The notes under the pieces: generated by a model | Told to the model about the DNA's origin: nothing | The model's database searches: none | What the model saw: only the letters and a program-made list of their open reading frames with translations | Shown here: one piece after another, positions 23,563 through 31,834 of the stretch | Position numbering within the stretch: the first letter of the stretch is position 1 | How the letters are laid out: each line of letters begins with the position of its first letter | Position numbers and translations under genes: made by a program | DNA from: Mucilaginibacter dorajii | GTDB lineage: Bacteria; Bacteroidota; Bacteroidia; Sphingobacteriales; Sphingobacteriaceae | Reading direction: 5' to 3' | NCBI RefSeq assembly: GCF_024808255.1 | Contig: NZ_JANTYS010000022.1 | Location: 39,425-103,424 of the forward strand | Length of the DNA stretch: 64,000 bases

Positions 23563-24507
23563 ATGCTGGCTGTAAAAACTTTAAGTAATAATTTAACCAC
23601 CTATAGGCGTAATGTACATGCAATGGGTGATAAATTTGAGATTAGTGTAGTTGGTAATGATCCTTTACTGGCCAATGAACAAATTGAAATTGCCATTGAT
23701 GAAATTAACCGGGTTGAAAAACTACTCTCAGCTTTTGGCGACGACAGCAATATTAAACAGATTAACCGCAATGCAGGCATCGCACCGGTAAAAGCAAACG
23801 GCGAGATCTTCAGGTTAATCAGCAGGGCTTTACAGATCTCAGAACTTACCCACGGCGCTTTTGATATCACCTACTTTACCGGTAACGTGGCAGGAAATGA
23901 TAATTCGTTAGTTGAAAATGCAACTGTTAAAACTGCTCCTTACACTGTAATGCAAACCAACTACCAAAATGTAGTGCTCGACGCTGTTAAGCAAACCATT
24001 TTTTTAAAAGAAAAAGGAATGCGCATTGGCTTTGGTGCCAATAGCAAGGGTTACGCTGCCGATAGGGCAAAATTTATATTGCAAATGAACGGTGTTAGCA
24101 GTGGCGTTATTAACTCTGGTGGCGATTTGCTTACCTGGGGCACGCAGCCCAACTTTAAACCGTGGACAGTTGCTGCTGCCGATCCGGAACAAAGGAAGCA
24201 ACCATTTGCACAGCTTAATATTAGCGATATGGCATTTGCAACCGCTATAAATGCCGAAAGATACGCCAGTATTGGCAACAAAAAATTCCAAAGTGCTGCC
24301 AGCAGCAAAAAAGGCTTCCCGGTAAGCGAAATAAAAAGCGTAAGCATCATGAGCCCAACAGCCGAATTGGCCGATGCCATGGCATCGCCTATCATGAACA
24401 TTGGTGTTAATGCTGGTATGTATTTGATTAACCAGTTAAACCAGATAGCTTGTGTGGTAATTGATGATCAAAACCGGGTGTATACTTCAAAAGGTATCAG
24501 CATCTGA
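23563..24507 (+). CDS. ApbE-like FAD:protein FMN transferase, atypical
   Basis: This 314-residue protein has the ApbE fold: AMGDKFEISVVG near the start, GAFDITYF, GFGANSKGYAADRA (FAD-binding), INSGGDLLTWG, and IMSPTAELADAMASPIMNIG near the end. ApbE enzymes attach FMN covalently to flavoproteins such as Rnf/Nqr subunits. The usual H-I-x-[DN]-P-x-T-G-x-P motif is here QSAASSKKGFP (about residues 246-256), so the histidine, acidic residue and proline are missing. There is no signal peptide or lipobox, unlike many exported ApbE. It heads a cluster with a small secreted protein, an outer-membrane protein and a two-component system. Activity is doubtful. Confidence 0.85.
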   Translation: MLAVKTLSNNLTTYRRNVHAMGDKFEISVVGNDPLLANEQIEIAIDEINRVEKLLSAFGDDSNIKQINRNAGIAPVKANGEIFRLISRALQISELTHGAFDITYFTGNVAGNDNSLVENATVKTAPYTVMQTNYQNVVLDAVKQTIFLKEKGMRIGFGANSKGYAADRAKFILQMNGVSSGVINSGGDLLTWGTQPNFKPWTVAAADPEQRKQPFAQLNISDMAFATAINAERYASIGNKKFQSAASSKKGFPVSEIKSVSIMSPTAELADAMASPIMNIGVNAGMYLINQLNQIACVVIDDQNRVYTSKGISI

Positions 24508-24698
24508 TCATATTATTGTAAATAAAATAAACCAATCATCATAATCCCGGTAAACGTATACATAGCCTGTTTGTCCCTGCTTTTAACCTTTGCAGTAGCA
24601 AACAGGCTATAATTGTTATCAACAGTACCCCTCCCATTGGGTATTACTGTTTATATTGACCGATATTTGAATATAATTTTAAGTTTTTCTTCTTCCCA

Positions 24699-25034
24699 AT
24701 GATAAAGTGGTTTGCGTATATTGTCCTGTTATTGATATTTGCGCCATGTTTATCATCTGCCGGCATTACAAACAGCCCACCAAGCCCTGTTTATAGTTAT
24801 CACTTGATAATGATGCCAAATCATGATATATTGGCAGATACCACCACCAAAAGCAAAAAGGAGCAGGAAGAAAAAAATAAGATTAAAGAGGTAGCTAAGG
24901 CAAGGCGGCAGGCAAAACCCGAAAAGGTGATTGAAACCGGTACCCCGGTACAGGTTAAGCCCAAACCCAAAAGACAGCGACGCCCTGAAGGGCTGGAGCG
25001 TCCGCCGGAAATACCACGAAGAAATGGCGATTAA
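24699..25034 (+). CDS. Small secreted basic/proline-rich protein
   Basis: A 111-residue protein with signal peptide (about 1-21), then a highly charged disordered region (KSKKEQEEKNKIKEVAKARRQ) and a proline-rich basic C-terminus (KPKPKRQRRPEGLERPPEIPRR). No known domain. It lies 191 bases after the ApbE gene and 30 bases before the outer-membrane protein gene, so it may belong to that unit. Confidence 0.65.
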   Translation: MIKWFAYIVLLLIFAPCLSSAGITNSPPSPVYSYHLIMMPNHDILADTTTKSKKEQEEKNKIKEVAKARRQAKPEKVIETGTPVQVKPKPKRQRRPEGLERPPEIPRRNGD

Positions 25035-25064
25035 ACAGGTTAACAAACAATTTACCGATTTTTG

Positions 25065-25937
25065 ATGAAGTACCTTTGCTTACTTTTTTTTGTTGCCGGC
25101 AGTAATGCCTTATACGCTGCAGGTATCAACCCAACCGGTTTTACCGGGAGAGATTATCATGTTATTGCCGATACCGATACCATCATCAGGAAACAATCTG
25201 TTTCGGTAGGGGTAAATTACGGCAGTGATGCGCTTTTTTTCGGTCGTACAAGCCCCATTAAATACCCTTTTGTTACCGGCGATATCATTTATAACAGCAA
25301 ACCCGGCTTTTTTGCCTACGGCTCTGTATTGAAAGTTTTGGGATATACCCCGGTAGATGAGGTGGACGTGGGCGGCGGCTACTTTTATAAGCTATCAAAA
25401 AAGTTTTCGGGTACGGCCAGTTACACAAGGTTTATATTTAACAAGGATGCCAACGTAATCAAATCGGCATCGTCAAATGATATCAACCTCAAAAACTCTT
25501 ACGACTGGCATTTTTTTAAAACCAGCGTAATTGCCGATTATCTTTTTGGTAAATCAAACGATATTTTTGTTACCGTTACCAACTCCAAATACATTGAAAC
25601 CAGCTGGAGCATTTTTGACGACCAGGATTATCTTTCATTTAATCCATCGTTTAACTTTATAACCGGCACTCAAAACTTTGTACAGCGCTATTCTGTTGAC
25701 CATCAATATAAACAGGAGGTTGATAATATATACATAAAAGACGATGCAAATTCGGCACGATACAACCGCGTGTTCAGAATGCTCAACTATAGCTTTAAAG
25801 TACCTATAGCCTACAACAGGCCGCATTATACACTGGAAGCTTCGTGGCGTTATTCGATACCGGTTAACGTTGAGGGGGTACTTGAAAATCACAGGGAATC
25901 GTTCTTTAACTTCACATTTTACTACTTGTTTTATTAG
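25065..25937 (+). CDS. Outer-membrane protein of unknown function
   Basis: A 290-residue protein from the ATG at 25065 (a TTG one codon upstream is less likely). Signal peptide MKYLCLLFFVAGSNALYAA is followed by repeated amphipathic strands (VSVGVNYGSDALFF, FFAYGSVLKVLG, VGGGYFYKLSKKFSGTASYTRF) and an aromatic C-terminus (FNFTFYYLFY), as in beta-barrel proteins. Ten bases separate it from the response regulator, so barrel and regulator are probably co-transcribed. Confidence 0.8.
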   Translation: MKYLCLLFFVAGSNALYAAGINPTGFTGRDYHVIADTDTIIRKQSVSVGVNYGSDALFFGRTSPIKYPFVTGDIIYNSKPGFFAYGSVLKVLGYTPVDEVDVGGGYFYKLSKKFSGTASYTRFIFNKDANVIKSASSNDINLKNSYDWHFFKTSVIADYLFGKSNDIFVTVTNSKYIETSWSIFDDQDYLSFNPSFNFITGTQNFVQRYSVDHQYKQEVDNIYIKDDANSARYNRVFRMLNYSFKVPIAYNRPHYTLEASWRYSIPVNVEGVLENHRESFFNFTFYYLFY

Positions 25938-25946
25938 CCCCGGCGT

Positions 25947-26630
25947 ATGAATGTATTGATCATCGAAGACGAAAAGGCGCTGGCACAGGAACTGGAAATA
26001 TTTCTGACTAATTATAACTATGTATGCGAGGTTTGTTACGATGGCACTTCGGCATCTGAAAAGATAGCTACCAATTTGTACGATTTTATTTTGATAGATC
26101 TTGGCCTGCCTGATTACGATGGGCTTGACCTGCTCAAAGAACTTAAAAAGCTTGGTTCAGACGCGGCCTGTATCATATTAACAGCCCGCGCTGAAATTGA
26201 CGACCGCATTAAAGGCCTTGATCTGGGTGCCGATGACTACCTGCCCAAACCGTTTTCGTTACTGGAATTGCAAAGCCGGATGCAGGCTATCATCCGCAGA
26301 AAGTTCGGGGTTAAAAATAATATTATGGACCTTGATGGTTTTTTAATTGATTTAACCAACCGCACCATTTCATACGGCAGCAGCGTGGTTAACGCCATCA
26401 CCAAAAAAGAGTTTGATTTAATAGCCTACCTCATCCTGCATAAAAACCGCACCTTAACCCGTATGCAGCTAAGCGAACATATCTGGGGCAGCGTGGTTAA
26501 TAATGATTACGATTCCAATTATATCGACGCCCATATTAAAAATATCAGGAAAAAACTCAATGTTTTTGCATCGCCCGATTGGCTGGAAACCGTACGCGGA
26601 TTGGGCTATAAAATAAAGATCAACGCTTAG
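25947..26630 (+). CDS. OmpR-family response regulator
   Basis: A 227-residue regulator. The receiver domain (1-118) has phosphoacceptor Asp51 (ILIDLGLPD) and switch Lys in YLPKPF. The winged-helix output domain (about 128-225) has NAITKKEFDLIAYLILHKNRTLTR and TVRGLGYKI. The cognate kinase follows after 3 bases. Target genes are unknown; the outer-membrane protein directly upstream is the obvious candidate. Confidence 0.96.
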   Translation: MNVLIIEDEKALAQELEIFLTNYNYVCEVCYDGTSASEKIATNLYDFILIDLGLPDYDGLDLLKELKKLGSDAACIILTARAEIDDRIKGLDLGADDYLPKPFSLLELQSRMQAIIRRKFGVKNNIMDLDGFLIDLTNRTISYGSSVVNAITKKEFDLIAYLILHKNRTLTRMQLSEHIWGSVVNNDYDSNYIDAHIKNIRKKLNVFASPDWLETVRGLGYKIKINA

Positions 26631-26633
26631 GTA

Positions 26634-27968
26634 TTGAAACTAAGAACAAAACTTACCCTTTTTAACGCCATATCAAAACTGGTGATTGTGATACTGTTTG
26701 TATTGCTGGTACCCGTATTGATCAAAAACATCAGCAGCAATTATGTTGATAACAAGCTTATCAAACAAAAAAACAAGCTGCTTCAAATTGTTAAAAGCCA
26801 GGGTATTGAAACCTATATTGTAAACGGTGAAGCCTATGGCAGCTACCTGCCACTTAAAGACGAGTACATTAGCTTAGATGAGGTAGATGCCAATTACTTT
26901 TTAGATACCATTCAACGTGGCAAACGCTTGTTTAGCGAGGGCGATACACTCGAATACCGGATACTGAGCCATACTTTTAAAGTAAAAAATAAAAACTACC
27001 TGCTTGAAATAGGCAAAAGTGTTGATACGCTTGATGAAACCAGCGTACCGCTGCAAAACATAGCTTTTGAGGTGCTGCTGGGTATGATTCTGCTCACCAT
27101 CGTGGCCGACCAGGTGTACTCCAACTACGTGCTTAAGCCGTTGCGGATCATTATAAAAACCAAGCTGGTAGGTCAAAAATTTCCAAATTTTCAATCGTAC
27201 CGGAAGGTGCGCACTACAACATCAGATTTTGAACACCTTGACCTGAGCATCCACAGAATGGTAGAAACCATTGCCGATAAATTCCATAAAGAGCGCGAGT
27301 TTATCTCCAACGCATCGCACGAGCTGATGACACCGATATCCATCCTTCAATCAAAAATTGAAAATATGTTTGAGGAAGAGGATGTTAACGACGACTTAAA
27401 GGTGCGCCTGCTGGAAATGCAAAAAATCCTTAACCGTTTAAAAAGCATTACCAAAACTCTTTTGCTTATTTCGCAGATAGAAAACGAGCAGTTTTTAAAA
27501 GAGGATAAGGTAAGCGTTAACGAACTGTTGCAGGATGTTTATGACGAGATCTCCATCCGTTTGCAGGATAAAAATATCAGTTACGAAATGATTGTCCCTG
27601 ACAACTGGTACATGGTTAACATCAACAAATTCCTGCTGTTCAACCTGTTTTTTAACCTCATCAACAACGCCATCAAATATAACCGGGAGGGTGGCAGCAT
27701 CAGGATCACCGCCGTGGCGGTACATGATAAATTTGTGATCAGCATAACCGATACTGGTATTGGTATTGATGCCGAAGCGCTACCTGTTATATTTAACCGG
27801 TTTAAAAAATTCCGCCAGTCGTTACAGCAGGATAGTTTTGGATTGGGACTGCCCATTGTAAAATCAATAGCCGGCTTTCACGATATTGAAATTGACGTAT
27901 CCTCAGAAAAAGGTGTGGGCAGCACGTTTAAGCTTATCTTGCCAGCGGTGCTGATAGTGGTGAATTGA
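26634..27968 (+). CDS. Sensor histidine kinase
   Basis: A 444-residue membrane kinase. It has two membrane segments (about 10-32 and 145-165) flanking a periplasmic sensor of about 110 residues, and a short linker. The HisKA domain has His229 in FISNASHELMTPISIL. The HATPase domain has the N box (LFNLINNAIKYN), G1 (ITDTGIGID) and G2 (GLGLPIVKSI). The start is a TTG four bases after the regulator's stop, as there is no suitable ATG and MKLRTKLTLFN is a normal kinase N-terminus. It is the partner of the upstream regulator. Confidence 0.94.
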   Translation: MKLRTKLTLFNAISKLVIVILFVLLVPVLIKNISSNYVDNKLIKQKNKLLQIVKSQGIETYIVNGEAYGSYLPLKDEYISLDEVDANYFLDTIQRGKRLFSEGDTLEYRILSHTFKVKNKNYLLEIGKSVDTLDETSVPLQNIAFEVLLGMILLTIVADQVYSNYVLKPLRIIIKTKLVGQKFPNFQSYRKVRTTTSDFEHLDLSIHRMVETIADKFHKEREFISNASHELMTPISILQSKIENMFEEEDVNDDLKVRLLEMQKILNRLKSITKTLLLISQIENEQFLKEDKVSVNELLQDVYDEISIRLQDKNISYEMIVPDNWYMVNINKFLLFNLFFNLINNAIKYNREGGSIRITAVAVHDKFVISITDTGIGIDAEALPVIFNRFKKFRQSLQQDSFGLGLPIVKSIAGFHDIEIDVSSEKGVGSTFKLILPAVLIVVN

Positions 27969-28024
27969 GTAAACGAGTTTTTAAATCTGGCGACGCTGAA
28001 AGGGGAAATGACAAAGCGACGAGA

Positions 28025-28055
28025 GACTTACGAAGTTTTAAAAACTTCGTAAGTC
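28025..28055. terminator. Perfect palindrome after the kinase gene
   Basis: GACTTACGAAGTTTT (28025-28039) and AAAACTTCGTAAGTC (28041-28055) around a single base. It is likely to act as a terminator and is also a common dispersed repeat type. Confidence 0.55.
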
Positions 28056-28175
28056 TGGGTCTACAACTTGTTATGGTTAGGTGCAAAACAAGCCCCAATT
28101 AGCAGGTGCCCTTGCAAAGCCGCCGTGTATAGTTGGGGATTGCTTCATCGCACCTCCTACCCATGACGTTTTATA

Positions 28176-28272
28176 AAAAACGTTTGTCATCCTGAACGTA
28201 GTGAAGGATCTTCTTCATTATAAAAGTCGGCGATGAACAGGGCGAAGAAGATCCTTCGTTCCTCAGAATGAC
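28176..28272. repeat. GTCATCCTGA dispersed repeat, copy 1
   Basis: GTCATCCTGAAC...GAAGGATCTTCTTC...GAAGAAGATCCTTC...TCAGAATGAC forms a nested palindrome. A second copy lies at 57845-57937. The whole 27969-28554 gap holds no gene; the segment 28278-28320 carries another recurring unit ending CTCGCAATGACG. Confidence 0.7.
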
Positions 28273-28554
28273 AAATCTTTTACGTCATTTCCACCTTCAC
28301 AGTCCGCGGATTTTACTCCTCGCAATGACGATCTAATAATATCCTCCCCCATCCTTTTGTATCTTGAATTTTACAATCTGTACTAAAAACAAGTCAACAC
28401 TTCTTGTTCGCGCTAATCAAGCGCGGCGTATCAAATGCCCAATTTCTTAAATGTTAAAAAAATAAAGCATTAGTAGGTGTTTACCCTCGTCGCGCTGCAA
28501 TATCTCCTTTGGCATTAGCTTTGTAATTGATAGTGTATATACACGTATACTATT

Positions 28555-29235
28555 ATGAAATCGTTAAAAATTAAGATCGCTACTTTCAGCTTAGCATTGG
28601 CAACCGTTGGTATTTTAGGTGCCGGCTGTAACTCACTTACCAAAACACAAAAGGGCGCTGCTATTGGCGCAGGTGCAGGTGGTACTGTAGGTGCTTTTAT
28701 TGGCAAAGCTGCGGGTAACACTGCTTTAGGTGCTATTATTGGTGGCGCTGTTGGTGGTACTGCCGGTGCTTTTATTGGCCGTAACATGGATAGGCAGGCC
28801 GCCGAAATTAAACAAACTGTTCCTGGTGCTACTGTAACCCGCGAAGGTGAAGGTATCCTGGTTAAGTTTGACTCGGGAATTTTATTTGATACCGATAAAT
28901 CGGCATTGAAACCAGAAGCACAGTCCAACCTGCAAAAATTAGCCGTATCGCTTCAAAACAACCCTGAAACAAACATTACCATCATTGGCCATACCGATAA
29001 TACCGGTACCGACGCCCACAACATGGATCTATCTGTACAACGTGCCGAATCGGTAAAATCATTTATAGCTGCAGATAACGTAGCTGCATCACGCCTGCAA
29101 ACAATTGGTAAAGGCGAAAGCGAACCAATTGCAGATAACACCACAGCTGCAGGTCGTGCTCAAAACCGCAGGGTTGAGATCACCATTGTAGCTAATTCAA
29201 ACATGAAAAACCAGGCTAAGCAAGCCGGTCAATAA
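28555..29235 (+). CDS. OmpA-family lipoprotein with glycine zipper
   Basis: A 226-residue protein with lipobox LGAGC and lipidated Cys25. A glycine-zipper segment (about 32-80, GAAIGAGAGGTVGAFIGKAAG) may insert in the membrane. The OmpA C-terminal peptidoglycan-binding domain covers about 100-210, with FDSGILFDTDKSALKP and the diaminopimelate-contacting HTDNTGTDAHNMDLSVQRA...NRRVEI. It links the outer membrane to the wall. A palindrome, GTGTATATACAC, sits about 14 bases before the ATG and may be an operator. Its own terminator follows. Confidence 0.93.
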   Translation: MKSLKIKIATFSLALATVGILGAGCNSLTKTQKGAAIGAGAGGTVGAFIGKAAGNTALGAIIGGAVGGTAGAFIGRNMDRQAAEIKQTVPGATVTREGEGILVKFDSGILFDTDKSALKPEAQSNLQKLAVSLQNNPETNITIIGHTDNTGTDAHNMDLSVQRAESVKSFIAADNVAASRLQTIGKGESEPIADNTTAAGRAQNRRVEITIVANSNMKNQAKQAGQ

Positions 29236-29271
29236 TATAAATTGTTAATATAAAAGATCAAGTTAATTAGA

Positions 29272-29302
29272 AAAACCTGCCCGCGAGGGGCGGGTTTTCT
29301 TG
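29272..29302 (+). terminator. Terminator after the OmpA lipoprotein
   Basis: AAAACCTGCCC (29272-29282) pairs with GGGCGGGTTTT (29288-29298) with one G-U pair. Confidence 0.8.
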
Positions 29303-29415
29303 TTTTATATGCGCCCTGTTCGCATATATACAAATTTGTATGTGGGCGAACCAACCGCCATCCATCCCCGATGCACATTCCACTATGTGCACACATCTTT
29401 TTAAGCAAAAGAAAA

Positions 29416-29557
29416 TGTCATTTCGATAAAGCGAAGGTAGGATTTGAGCGGGGTGCGAAAGAGAAATCTTCTGCGCTTGCCATGGCCGAATGTCCGCTTT
29501 TAGAAGATTTCTCCTCACCTCCGGCACACAATCCCCCCAGGTTCGTTCGAAATGACA
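29416..29557. repeat. Repeat B, copy 1 (TGTCATTTCG palindromic element)
   Basis: TGTCATTTCG (29416-29425) is mirrored by CGAAATGACA (29548-29557), with inner AGAAATCTT/AAGATTTCT arms. It is related to the element at 31492-31747, and the two bracket the three-gene HYC/HMA cassette. It shows no coding signal. Confidence 0.7.
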
Positions 29558-29638
29558 AACGTTTTGCTTGGTGATAAGATTTCAAAGGAGGTATACATAC
29601 TATAGGATGTCTATTAATACTTTTCTCCCAAAAAACTA

Positions 29639-29670
29639 TTTGTAATCAACAAGTTAATCACCTATTTTTG
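29639..29670 (+). promoter_or_regulatory. Consensus promoter, probably leaderless
   Basis: TTTG (29639-29642), 20 bases, then TATTTTTG (29663-29670) match the Bacteroidetes consensus. The ATG at 29675 follows after only TTTT, so the mRNA would start at or just before the start codon. Confidence 0.7.
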
Positions 29671-29674
29671 TTTT

Positions 29675-30064
29675 ATGCTAAAAAGATCAGGAGCGATATT
29701 ATTGACCATGCTGTACGTAGTTACAGTAATGGGCTTTGCTCTTAATCTGCATTATTGCGGTAACCAGATTGCCTCGGTAAAAATTAATGCCCCGGCTGTT
29801 AACTGTGGCATGGATAAGGTTGCCGGCAAAATGAAATGCTGCAAGGATAGCCAGTTGCAGGTAAAAGTAAAAGACGTGCACCAGGGTGAGGCGGCCTCGG
29901 TTTTAGCCAAATTGTTTGGCTTCGAAATGCCCAACCTCTCGTTTGGCGGCTATTTCTTTTCTTCCCAGGAGTCGGTGTTTGAAAGGTTTTTCAATAAAGC
30001 CCCTCCCGACCGGCCCACACAAAGCATTGCTACTTTCATCAAAAACTGCATTTTCAGGATCTGA
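29675..30064 (+). CDS. HYC_CC_PP family protein
   Basis: A 129-residue protein with an N-terminal hydrophobic segment, then HYCGN (residues 26-30), a CC pair in MKCCKDS (about 54-57) and a PP in KAPPDRP near the end. This is the signature of the HYC_CC_PP family, small Bacteroidetes proteins often found next to HMA-domain and metal-transport genes. Conserved Cys and His suggest metal or thiol chemistry outside the cytoplasm. It is the first gene of a three-gene cassette with an HMA-domain protein and an outer-membrane protein. Confidence 0.85.
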   Translation: MLKRSGAILLTMLYVVTVMGFALNLHYCGNQIASVKINAPAVNCGMDKVAGKMKCCKDSQLQVKVKDVHQGEAASVLAKLFGFEMPNLSFGGYFFSSQESVFERFFNKAPPDRPTQSIATFIKNCIFRI

Positions 30065-30140
30065 TAAATTAATTGAACATTTAACACCCGGTAATTTTAC
30101 CACCAGTTTATTTTTCGACAATTAATTTAAAAAAGCACAC

Positions 30141-30641
30141 ATGAAAACGCTTAAAATATTTCTCCTTATATTTTCGTTTACTGCTACTGTAGCACAAGCC
30201 CAATTTACCAAAGCCGAATTACAGGTTAGCGGCCTCACCTGCGCCCTTTGCGCCAAATCAACAGAAAAAGCATTACGCACACTTCCTTTTGTAGGCGATA
30301 TTAAAACCGACCTCATCCGCAACACCTATCTCATCACTTTTAAAAATGATGTACCTGTAAACTTCGAGCAGATCAGCAAAAAAGTGCAGGGTTCTGGCTT
30401 TTCTGTAAACAGCCTGAAGGCTACTTACAACTTTGATAATACCAAGGTTGATAATAACGTTTTCAGCTATGGCGGCGATACCTATAAACTGCTTAGTCCG
30501 GCAGATAAAACAACCACAGGTAATGTAAATTTTATTGTTGTCGACCAGGGCTTCGCGCCTAAATCGGTATCAAAAAAATACCTGGGCCAGGTTGCCGATA
30601 CCGCGCCCGCATCGGGCCGCATTTATCATTTAGCTATATAG
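30141..30641 (+). CDS. Secreted heavy-metal-associated domain protein
   Basis: A 166-residue protein with signal peptide MKTLKIFLLIFSFTATVAQA. An HMA ferredoxin-like domain covers about 22-95, with the metal motif GLTCALCAKS in place of GMTCxxC, so the two cysteines that bind Cu or similar ions are present. The C-terminal region (95-166) is not recognised; it has a possible strand-rich fold. Exported HMA proteins usually act as periplasmic metal chaperones. It sits 76 bases after the HYC gene and 21 bases before the barrel protein. Confidence 0.88.
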   Translation: MKTLKIFLLIFSFTATVAQAQFTKAELQVSGLTCALCAKSTEKALRTLPFVGDIKTDLIRNTYLITFKNDVPVNFEQISKKVQGSGFSVNSLKATYNFDNTKVDNNVFSYGGDTYKLLSPADKTTTGNVNFIVVDQGFAPKSVSKKYLGQVADTAPASGRIYHLAI

Positions 30642-30662
30642 ATCACCCATAAAGCAATTTTT

Positions 30663-31463
30663 ATGAAGATCTTATTTCTGGCTATCTGCCTAACGGCGCT
30701 GGCATACCCCACCTTTGCGCAGGAATTATATGTAAACACCGAACCGGCCAGCAACATGGCTACCGGCTCTTTAGGCCTACGTGTTGAAAACCAAGGTTTC
30801 TTTAAGCCATCGTACAAAAACCGCAGTACATTTGAAGCCATGTATGGCGTAAGCCGGCACCTGATGATTCATGGCTCATTGTACACCTCAGACTATTACA
30901 GCAACAGCCAGCATTTTGAAGGGGGCAGTGTATATGCCAAGTATCGTTTTTTATCTATCGATACCGTACAGAAACATTTCAGGGGGGCGGTGTTTGCCAA
31001 ATTAGCCAGCATTAATAACCCGCTACCTAACCAGGAGATCACTTTAGAGGGCGATAACAGCGGCCTGCAAAGCGGCGTGATATTTACCCAGCTTTTACAC
31101 AAGCTGGCCTTGTCCGGCTCGGCAAGTTACCTGCGGGCGTTTGATAACCGCGGGGGCTATAACCTGCCCGCATGGCAAGCCAGGAACGCGGCTGCTTATA
31201 CCCTATCTGCCGGCTACCTGGTACTCCCCAAAAACTACCGCGATTACAAACAGGTGAACATGAACCTGTATGTTGAGCTGTTGGGCAAAACCAATCCCAG
31301 CCATGGGCAAAGCTACCTGGATGTTGCGCCAGCGGTACAATTCATTTTTAACAGTGTTTGCCGGTTAGATTTTTCGTACCGAACACCGCTGTATAACGAT
31401 ATGGAGCGCAATTCGAAAAACATGTACCTGGTTAGGTTAGAGTACAATTTTTTTAATTTGTAA
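30663..31463 (+). CDS. Outer-membrane protein linked to an HMA protein
   Basis: A 266-residue protein with signal peptide MKILFLAICLTALAYPTFA and strand-rich composition (GSLGLRVENQGFFKPSY, VSRHLMIHGSLYTSDYY, GGSVYAKYRFLS). It ends RLEYNFFNL, an outer-membrane barrel-type aromatic terminus. Gene order HYC protein, HMA protein, barrel suggests delivery or export of a metal across the envelope. This is an inference from neighbours; no transporter ATPase is present. Confidence 0.8.
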   Translation: MKILFLAICLTALAYPTFAQELYVNTEPASNMATGSLGLRVENQGFFKPSYKNRSTFEAMYGVSRHLMIHGSLYTSDYYSNSQHFEGGSVYAKYRFLSIDTVQKHFRGAVFAKLASINNPLPNQEITLEGDNSGLQSGVIFTQLLHKLALSGSASYLRAFDNRGGYNLPAWQARNAAAYTLSAGYLVLPKNYRDYKQVNMNLYVELLGKTNPSHGQSYLDVAPAVQFIFNSVCRLDFSYRTPLYNDMERNSKNMYLVRLEYNFFNL

Positions 31464-31491
31464 GAGCAAGTAAAAAGCAAGGGTACGAGCG

Positions 31492-31747
31492 AATCCCCTC
31501 TTGAGCTACCGTGTACCCACATCTTGTTAAGCCTACTTTCCAAATAAAAACGGTTGTCATTTCGAACGAACCGGTAGGATATTGTGCGCCGGAGGTGAGG
31601 AGAAATCTTGTAAAAGCGGACATCCGGCTATGCAAATCGCCTAAGATTTCTCCTCGCACCCCGCTTTTTTCCCTCGCTCGCTCGTTCGAAATGACATTTT
31701 TCTTTAATAAAAAGATGTGAGCACACGGGAGTTCTCAAGAGGGGATT
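31492..31747. repeat. Repeat B, copy 2 (256-base nested palindrome)
   Basis: The outer arms AATCCCCTCTTGAG (31492-31505) and CTCAAGAGGGGATT (31734-31747) are perfect. Inside are TGTCATTTCGAAC (31555-31567) and CGAAATGACA (31687-31696), then AGGAGAAATCTT/AAGATTTCTCCT. The interior is related to the repeat at 29416-29557. No gene is seen in the gap. Confidence 0.7.
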
Positions 31748-31779
31748 GAAAAAATGAGCACGAATTTTACTGCTTAATC

Positions 31780-31813
31780 AAAAAGCGCGGCCATTTTCAC
31801 AGCCGCGCTTTTT
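31780..31813. terminator. Terminator at the end of the DUF5009 gene
   Basis: AAAAAGCGCGGC (31780-31791) pairs with GCCGCGCTTTTT (31802-31813). It serves the minus-strand gene ending at 31835. Confidence 0.8.
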
Positions 31814-31834
31814 ATTTTCATTCGCACAAAGTAT

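Noticed and set aside
29371..29574. Open frame in the gap after the OmpA lipoprotein
   Set aside because: It lies wholly inside dispersed repeat B.
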